The notes beneath the pieces are model-generated. The model saw nothing but the letters and a program-made list of their open reading frames with translations. It searched no databases and was not told the origin of the DNA. A stretch of DNA of 64,000 nucleotides, taken from assembly GCA_008933995.1 (NCBI GenBank), contig WARS01000015.1, forward strand, positions 9,554,861 to 9,618,860, in the 5' to 3' direction. Position numbers and translations under genes: made by a program. Shown in pieces: positions 42,801 through 64,000 of the stretch (its first letter is position 1; the number at the start of each line of letters is the position of its first letter). This DNA comes from Datnioides undecimradiatus. Taxonomy: Eukaryota > Chordata > Actinopteri > Lobotiformes > Datnioididae.

Positions 42801-45800
42801 GGCAAACAATATGCTTGAATGTTCTATGCAATCGTGCAATGCAATACTATAAAACAGGAAAGACAAAATTATCCATAAATGGCTATAATGTTATAGTTAT
42901 AACGTTATGAATAACTACTAAAAAGTTAAGAAAGAACAACTAACAACTAACTAACCAACTGGCTGATGGACTGATAGACAGAAGGAAGGATAGACAGACA
43001 AATGAAGGACCTAACTGACTAACTAAATGACTGACTGACTAACTGACTAAAGGAGTGGCACAGTCTCTGGTCAACTGTATTTTACTGTACACACACTCAC
43101 ACGCGCATTTTCATTAGTGCGGATCAAAACAATGCAATTCATTGCTCCTATTTTCTTTTTGCATTTCAGATGTGTATTTGGATCCAAATGAGGAAGAGGT
43201 GACTGACTTAATTTTCCCCCCTTTTGTAGAACATGTCAAATGAGGAAATGTTTATGAGAGCTGTTTGTAAGACTAGCTAAACATGTGTTTAAAGTGACTG
43301 TTGACATTTTTGGAAAGTGTTTCTCTGCTCCTGATCCCAGTCTGAGTTATCTGTAAACCTAATCTGATCCAGTACTGGAGTAAAAAAAAATAAAACCTGC
43401 ATCTCAGCTTTTTTCTGATGGTCTCCAGCACAATTTTTGTGTCACTCTTTGTAGTATTACGAGGAGGAGTCACAGTGTCAGTATGATTTGCTGTGGCAGA
43501 AAGTCACAGAAAGTGACACAAAATGACCACAGACAGCTTGTCTTCTCAGCCTGGTCCTGTACATGAGGTGTCTAGTGGTACATTGTTCTATAATAAATCA
43601 ATTGGGCTAATAAATTGTAGCCTGAATAGACATGGAGATAAAAGCCTTTGCCTAAAAGCCAGGTATCTGCCCTTTGCTTGGGTGAAGGTAGGATTCAAAG
43701 CTCATGTCATGGTACAGAACGGTGTCACCTCAGAAGATTTAGATACATATAAGGGTCTTAACTCAACTTAACTTAACTTAAAACAGTACATCTGAGTTTA
43801 GTCAAAGACACCTACATCAAGGATCTAAATCAGCTATAACAAAAGCCAATTACATAAGGAAGCACAGCACAGCATGAAAGAATCACACTGACAATGACAA
43901 GCATCAGGTTATTGTGACAAAGCTACTTAGGTGCAGTGAAGCTGCTCATGTCAGTCGACTAAATGCAAGTGTGACTTCAGTGCTCCGTCTGAACTGTAGC
44001 TTTTCCTCTCCTGGCCTCCACAGAAAAAAAACCTCACTCAGTTTCTGTACCATCTCAACATGTGTATTCATAAATCTGTCTTATCAACATTTGACAGTAT
44101 TTGTCAATATTTGTGTTTCAGGAGGATAATGATGACCTGTATTTAGAACCTACAGCTGGTAGGTTGCATCACACTTCACAAGAGCTAGCTCTGATCACTT
44201 GAAGTGCAACTTGTGCTGTGAAAGACAATGTCCTTTTTTTCCCCTGCCTCTCAGCGTGCCCTCCCACCCCTCGTGGGGCCATGAGGATGCCTCCATCTCC
44301 CAAGACGGCACTTGTACCTTCTTCCATACCCATGTAAGTGCACTTCAACCTGGGATGAAGCAACTTTGAACCTGCTCTAGTCTGGAGCACAGTGATATGC
44401 ACTAACATAAAGTAACCTGTCATAACTTTGTCTGCATAGCTCGATACTCTCTTAAAAGTGGCACATATAATAGTATCATTAGATGGTAAATTCCTGGTGA
44501 TAAACATGCAATGAAAATTAATGTTCTGCCTGCATGCAGGATGAAGCCTCCGGTTCCCAGAGCTAAGTCTGTGAGTTCCTCTATTCATCTCAGTGCTGAG
44601 CTTTATCATTTTCTTATGTTAAGCTCTGCCCTTATTTAAAGTAAGAGTGTCAAGATAGTGCCTGAGCTTGAATTGGAAGTTCTTATTCTTTATTTGTGTT
44701 TCCATTTGTGCATCAGAAATTAAGCCCAGAAACTTTTATTTCAGAATTCTGTCTTGCCTTCCTTGAATGAGGTGAAATCAGGTACATATTCTTTACCTTA
44801 AATGATCAAATATATGTACAAACCACTTATATAAGAAACTATTATGATTAAAAAAAACATGCCTGGTCTCTGTAGCTCCTTCCGTTGAAGCACGACGTGC
44901 CACTTTTCCTACCAAATTCCCTCCACCCACTCCCAGTGTTAAGCCCCCTCTGCCTGCAAACCTGAAGGAAGCTAAACCCAGGTCAGAGCTGAAGAATACA
45001 GAAGGGGTGGAGAGTTTTGTCATGACTTACGTTCATTTCCTTCGTATTTTCATGTTTGACCTCATCTGCAAGTGCATGGATACACCAGAACTAAATGCAG
45101 TGTATAACATTAGCCTTCCTGTCCTTATTCCAGCCCCCCAAATCCCCCAATGGCAGACACTAAGCCTGTGGGTAAGATAATGTTTTTCAAAAAAGAGAGT
45201 ATTTAAAATTCTGAAGGATGTCTGTGATCATTTGGGGGTCTGCTTAGATTTTTCATTTAATATAATACAAACATTACATGGATGATACATACTTTTTAAC
45301 CATCTGGCAGCTGTCTAATATGGGTTTCCCAAACTTGTGCTCGACACATAACATGTTCTCTGTCTGTTTTAAGCCTCTCCTGTTGGTGTGAGGGCAACCA
45401 AACAATCTGGGAGTGAGGTATGGTAACAGTCTGTGGGTAAAATCCAACAGGCAAAAACTGCTCCACAGTTACCAACATATTTATGTCACATTGCAGGATA
45501 AAGAATGGTTTGCTGGAGACTGCAACAGAAAGACAGCTGAGGATCTCTTGCTTAGGGTCAACAAGGTAAAGTAAAAAGATAAATATTCACAATATTATAA
45601 TTGGAGACTCCCAGTTGGAGAGTCAATTCAACAGTAATTAGTTTTTACTTTCAACCACTTACCCTGTACAACATGTGCAATCTTTTTATAATCTCTCAAT
45701 CATTAATCTATCCATCTCTTTTGTTTTTACCTCCCTGTTCCCTTTTTGGGACTCAATCCTCCAAACTTTTCTGTTACATCCATCTTCCTTGTTGTAGGAT

Positions 45801-46223
45801 GGAGCCTTTCTCATCCGACACAGCTCGGCCCAGAGCACCCGGCAGCCGTACACCCTCGCTGTGCTTTACCAGCAGAAGGTTTACAACATTCCCATCCGCT
45901 TCCTGGAGGACACACAAGGTTACGCCCTTGGAAAAGAGGGAAAAAAGAATGAGGAGGTGAATGTGAATTGGCTTCAAAGGAGGACAGGCTGCAGATTGAG
46001 AGAGAGAGACAGGGAGGAAAAGACAAAGAGAGGAGGATTCTGGGTAAATTGCAGGCTTTTCATTTAACAACATCTCTTCCTTTATATTTCTCTCTCTCTC
46101 GCTTAGGTTTTCTTCTCCCTCGATGAGATGATTTCCCACCACAAGAATAACCAGCTGCTTCTGATAGACAGCAAGAGCCAAGCCAAGCATACAGCGTATC
46201 TAACTCACCCTGCACGCCCCTAA
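39871..46223 (+). CDS. BLNK/SLP-65-family SH2 adaptor (blnk or sh2d6)
   Basis: Cytoplasmic scaffold that, in this family, is phosphorylated on tyrosines and links immune-type receptors to downstream effectors. 19 coding exons: 39871-39879, 41118-41143, 41224-41258, 41350-41381, 41632-41725, 41841-41908, 42017-42068, 42175-42279, 43170-43198, 44122-44158, 44255-44333, 44540-44570, 44745-44781, 44876-44981, 45134-45171, 45374-45417, 45497-45565, 45798-45956, 46107-46223. Total 1,167 nt, 388 residues. The N-terminal two thirds is disordered and proline-rich, with tyrosines at 42 (MYEAP), 64, 99, 143 (VYLDP) and 157 (LYLEP). One C-terminal SH2 domain covers about 277-379, with phosphate-binding Arg304 in FLIRHSS; QPYTLAV and VYNIPIRF are closest to BLNK. 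SLP-76's SAM domain is absent. The ATG (MTM before a donor) is chosen because the next exon has none. Human BLNK is longer (456), so SH2D6 is the main alternative. Confidence 0.88.
40749..40780. repeat. Perfect palindrome with 15-bp arms
   Basis: Arms taactgataatgttt and aaacattatcagtta flank a 2-base centre (tg). A second inverted repeat follows at 40805-40825 (8-bp arms, 5-base loop). Confidence 0.95.
40905..40965. repeat. Teleost repeat of the 'tactcaagtac' type, copy 2
   Basis: Reads agaagtataaagtagcag, then gtgcaagtgcttc and aatgtacttgtgaac, the reverse orientation of the family at 20205-20295. Diverged. Confidence 0.4.
42940..43052. repeat. Degenerate tetranucleotide repeat (AACT/GACT)
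   Basis: Interrupted runs of aact, gact and agac units in the intron between exons 42175-42279 and 43170-43198 of the SH2 adaptor gene. No coding role. Confidence 0.75.
43455..43526 (+). other. Possible alternative terminal exon of the SH2 adaptor gene
   Basis: A pyrimidine-rich acceptor ending ttgtag (AG 43453-43454) is followed by a 24-codon open frame including its stop, in the phase left by exon 43170-43198. It starts YYEEESQCQYD and ends at TGA 43524-43526. AATAAA lies at 43592-43597. No internal donor gives a length divisible by three, so it cannot be an internal exon in frame. Use would give an SH2-less protein of about 173 residues. Unproven. Confidence 0.3.
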
Positions 46224-46695
46224 AACTACACTTCTAATGCTGTATTCATATGAGTTATATGAAGATAACTGCACAGTTTGAAAGTTTTCCACTTGGAAAT
46301 ACTGCAGGTCTATGGTGTGTATGTAACAAAAGTGTAATTACAACTCAAGAAATCAATCATATAAACTACAAAATACTGTTTTACTAATGTAATTTATAAA
46401 TGCACAGAAAACATGACATGCTCACATGACATGAGAACAGCTATAACTACCAAAGGTCAAGTTGAGCTGAAAATGATAAAGGTCTGACCAAGTGATTTCC
46501 CTGTTTTGTGCTGTGTCGTCATTTTGGCAATAATTGCACAAGATTAACTGCTCTCTAGTAGAAAGGAAAATGTGTCACTGCATTACTATAACAGTCACTC
46601 AGTCTGGATGTTTCTGCTTTTGGATGAAGAAAGTGTGAACTTGTAACTGTATTTCACTCACATTTAAGCAAATAAACTGTGTAATTCTGATGTTA
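46224..46695 (+). other. 3' untranslated region of the SH2 adaptor gene
   Basis: Follows the TAA at 46221-46223. A single clear AATAAA at 46671-46676 predicts cleavage near 46690. No coding sequence is present. Confidence 0.65.
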
Positions 46696-47182
46696 TAAAA
46701 TATTGAACCACATGAGAAAGGCCTCCAAATTTGTATTAGCATCATCACTTTGTGCCACCTGCTCATTTCCATTATTACGGTCACCTGATGGAGGGTCAAA
46801 GATGAAATAGTCATGTTTACTTCAGCTGTGAGTGCAGATTTGATGTGTCTCTCTTCCTAAGTTTAGTTTGACTGCTCATTATAATCTCTGGTACAAATGT
46901 TTCTCCGGTGTGATATTGTAGATGTTGAGCATCTATATCACTTTACCACAGTTTTCCTATATTTAGTGCTGTAGACCACTAACCATCTGTTAACCTGGAT
47001 AGGGGTCTTTATTTGGGGTGTCTGTGGTGTGTGTGGTTTATAGAGGATTTAGTTCTTTATGAAAGGTTGATGCTTTATGAAACCCACTACTTGTCATAGA
47101 TCCTCATCAGTCAGGGTCAGTATGGTGAGTTGAGGGTTTGTGGCTTTAACTGAGACACCAGGAGCTGTGTGTGTGTATGTGT

Positions 47183-47223
<41 letters not shown>

Positions 47224-48760
47224 TGTCTGTCTGCCTTCCAGTGGCAGGCAACTGGTTACACCTGCTTCCTGTTAGAGAGAAACCACCCTCTCTGTGACCA
47301 AACCATAAATCCTGAACCTGTCGGCATATTACAAGGCAGGATCTTTGCTACATGATTGAATTCCAAGAGTATGAAAAAACAACATTATAAGAAGGCTAAA
47401 ATATAATGTTTCAAAAATGTTGATCACCTGTTTCAGTGTGGTATCTGCTCAGTGTATGGATAAACAACTCAACTTTCATAACTTGATATAACTGCTTTTA
47501 ACATTTCACCCACCCTTGAAAAGTTATACCTCACAGTCATGAAATTACAAACAGAGCGAGCATCATGGTTTTTCAGCCAAGCAGAACAGACTTTGTCATG
47601 ACATATGTTTTTTAGACTATAGTTTATATTGTAACATCAGAGTTCAAAGCTGGCTAATCATATTATGCAGCAGATTTCAGTGCAGGCTAAATGTGCAGCC
47701 ACACACTCAACGGTTGCTGCTGTATTTGCATTTAGGCAGGTGGTGTAAACGAAAACTAAATAACTTCCTGGAGCCAGGGTAATTTGGCAGGTGGGTGTAA
47801 GGCATCATGTACTTCTGTTAAAAGATCACTGCTGGGATGAAAAACTGATCTCAGGGTTTTGACTCAAACGTCTTATGTAATCGCATCAAAGTAACACTGA
47901 CGACATTTTAATTTGCCACAGACGGATCTAACCTAAAGTCTATGGATGAACGTTTTAATGAAATGGCTTAAACCCAGAGTTAAAGTTGTTTACTTAAATA
48001 TACGATTAATAAACTATAATGACATTAAGACCTATTGGCACCTGTCCATCACTAAGTAAATAACAGGGCTTGACATGTCTGCAGCTTTATTAGCCATATG
48101 AAAATATTTAAATCTATTGTAAATACAATGAGCTTTTATTCTCGATATGTTGTGTGTATTCATGAAAGGGTCAAAATTAGTCTCTGGGATGATGAAAAGT
48201 GTCCATGCAGCAAATAAGTCTCACTTTCCACACATAACTTAGTCATGTTTGTCAGCTGCGGAAGCTGAAACTATCTTGTGAGTCAGATCCTTTGAAACAG
48301 CAGCATCTCGATGATGTCTGTCCTGTCTACATCCTTTATACAATACTGACTCACAGTGTATAAGGCCTCTGATTTTAGGAAGGATGTACTTTTTCAGAGC
48401 AACTGCAAACTGACTTGCACTTGTTGTCTAAATGACTTTAAATAGACTAAACACAGAATTTTTTATACTTTTTCTATTTTTCCATGTGCTCAATATGTAT
48501 CCACAAATTATCATGTGTATCAGATAAGTAAGTTTTCATACAGTGGCAAAATAAGTGAACTAATGTGTTTGCTAATATTTTCTTTTCAACTGTGCATAAC
48601 CTGCATGGTGAAAAAGATGATTATGTGATAATGAGAATAGACAAACGAGATCCAGTCTCACTCAAGTCAAAAAGATGCTGCTCCTTGATAAAAACATTTT
48701 GAAATGTCTGCTACAAATTTATGCGTCATCTATAAAACACACTTTTCTGCATAGAAGGAG
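46696..48760. other. Intergenic region before the clathrin gene
   Basis: AT-rich sequence without a recognisable gene. It contains the GT microsatellite at 47165-47222. Nothing else is identified. Confidence 0.55.
47165..47222. repeat. (GT)n microsatellite
   Basis: A near-perfect GT run ending in short TGTC units. Cys/Val-rich open frames through it are artefacts. Confidence 0.95.
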
Positions 48761-48769
48761 CGTGTGCGC

Positions 48770-49323
48770 GTCTGTGTCTGCGCGCGCGCGCGCATGATTT
48801 TGTTGAAATCAAGCAAAGGTGGGGCGCTTGTCACGAGCCCTGATTTCGAAGTTGGAAAGGAAGGGGGAAGGGGCTGCGGCGGAGGGTTACAAAGGAGGGC
48901 ACATCCGACGGCTTGCGTTGACAGCTGTGAGAAAACTAAAATCAGAGGCACGGGCTGCTGCTGCGAAACCATCACTTAACGATAACTCAGCACGGATTTT
49001 TTAGGACAGCCCTGTTACCTTACATGGCTCGCAGAGGAACTGGTTTACGCACGCGGCTCAGTAGTAGTTGAAATGGACTAGTTTTCTCAGCGGAGGTGCG
49101 GAGTTTTTTGATTCAGGACTGGTGTTGGGGGCTGCTCAATGGGAGCAGTCACTGGATTCGTGTGATATCAGCGCAAGCCACCCAGACTGCCTACTACTGC
49201 CCATCATATTTGACTTTTGGGGACGTTTAGGACACAAACAGAACAAGATCGCCTCTATTCCTCCTGCTGTCCCCTTCCCCTTTCCTTCCTCACGGATTCT
49301 TCAGACACAGAAATCCTCCAGAA
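48770..49323 (+). promoter_or_regulatory. cltcl1: CpG-rich promoter and 5' UTR region of the clathrin gene
   Basis: A GC- and CpG-rich stretch begins with a (CG)n run at 48779-48793 and continues to about 49450, across the first coding exon. No TATA box is evident, which suits a housekeeping CpG-island promoter. If transcription starts before 49020, the leader holds two short upstream open frames (ATG 49024 to TGA 49071, and ATG 49073 followed at once by a stop). The start site is unknown. Confidence 0.5.

Positions 49324-64000
<14,677 letters not shown>

Noticed and set aside
43455..43526. Reading this segment as an ordinary internal exon of the SH2 adaptor
   Set aside because: No internal donor keeps the frame with the next exon at 44122. 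It is kept only as a possible terminal exon.
44169..44609. 146-codon minus-strand open frame
   Set aside because: It runs antisense over two SH2-adaptor exons and intron, has no family resemblance and no splice support.

Overview
This 64 kb window is nuclear DNA of a ray-finned fish, probably a percomorph teleost. It has five intron-rich protein genes with GT-AG introns, many CA/TG microsatellites, degraded teleost interspersed repeats, a decayed L1/Tx1-type LINE tail and an AT-rich background. No bacterial operons, CRISPR arrays, rRNA genes or convincing tRNAs were seen. I joined exons by hand from splice sites, reading phase and known family sequence; I had no transcript data.

Layout from left to right. 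(1) vdac3 (+), the last six exons of a mitochondrial porin, cut at its 5' end by the window edge. (2) ikbkb (-), 21 coding exons for a 742-residue IKK-beta, plus a likely untranslated first exon near 19.9 kb; it is tail-to-tail with vdac3. (3) plat (+), a complete 579-residue tissue plasminogen activator (signal peptide, finger, EGF, two kringles, trypsin-like protease), with a CpG-rich TATA-type promoter at 24.6-24.84 kb; it is head-to-head with ikbkb. (4) A BLNK/SLP-65-family SH2 adaptor (+), 19 coding exons, 388 residues, with two octamer motifs just upstream of its first exon. (5) A clathrin heavy chain (+), cut by the right edge after about 866 of roughly 1,675 codons; its diagnostic residues fit the CHC22 (CLTCL1) branch better than CHC17 (CLTC).

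vdac3, ikbkb and plat are together on human 8p11.21, which supports those three names. In human POLB and DKK4 lie between IKBKB and VDAC3; they are absent here. The SH2 adaptor and clathrin gene come from other human regions, so a synteny break lies between about 37.1 and 39.8 kb, where there is also a 44-bp near-perfect direct repeat. The five genes do not form one pathway: porin, NF-kB kinase, fibrinolysis protease, immune-receptor-type adaptor and vesicle coat.

No wholly new system was found. The most interesting signals are a CFTR-like (TG)16T5 acceptor before the ikbkb exon carrying the catalytic lysine; a 60-nt cassette exon in plat whose skipping restores the human-type kringle-protease junction; a Met in place of Ile/Val at the plat activation site; a possible SH2-less alternative end for the adaptor; octamer pairs at the adaptor promoter; and a possible 3-nt microexon in the clathrin gene.
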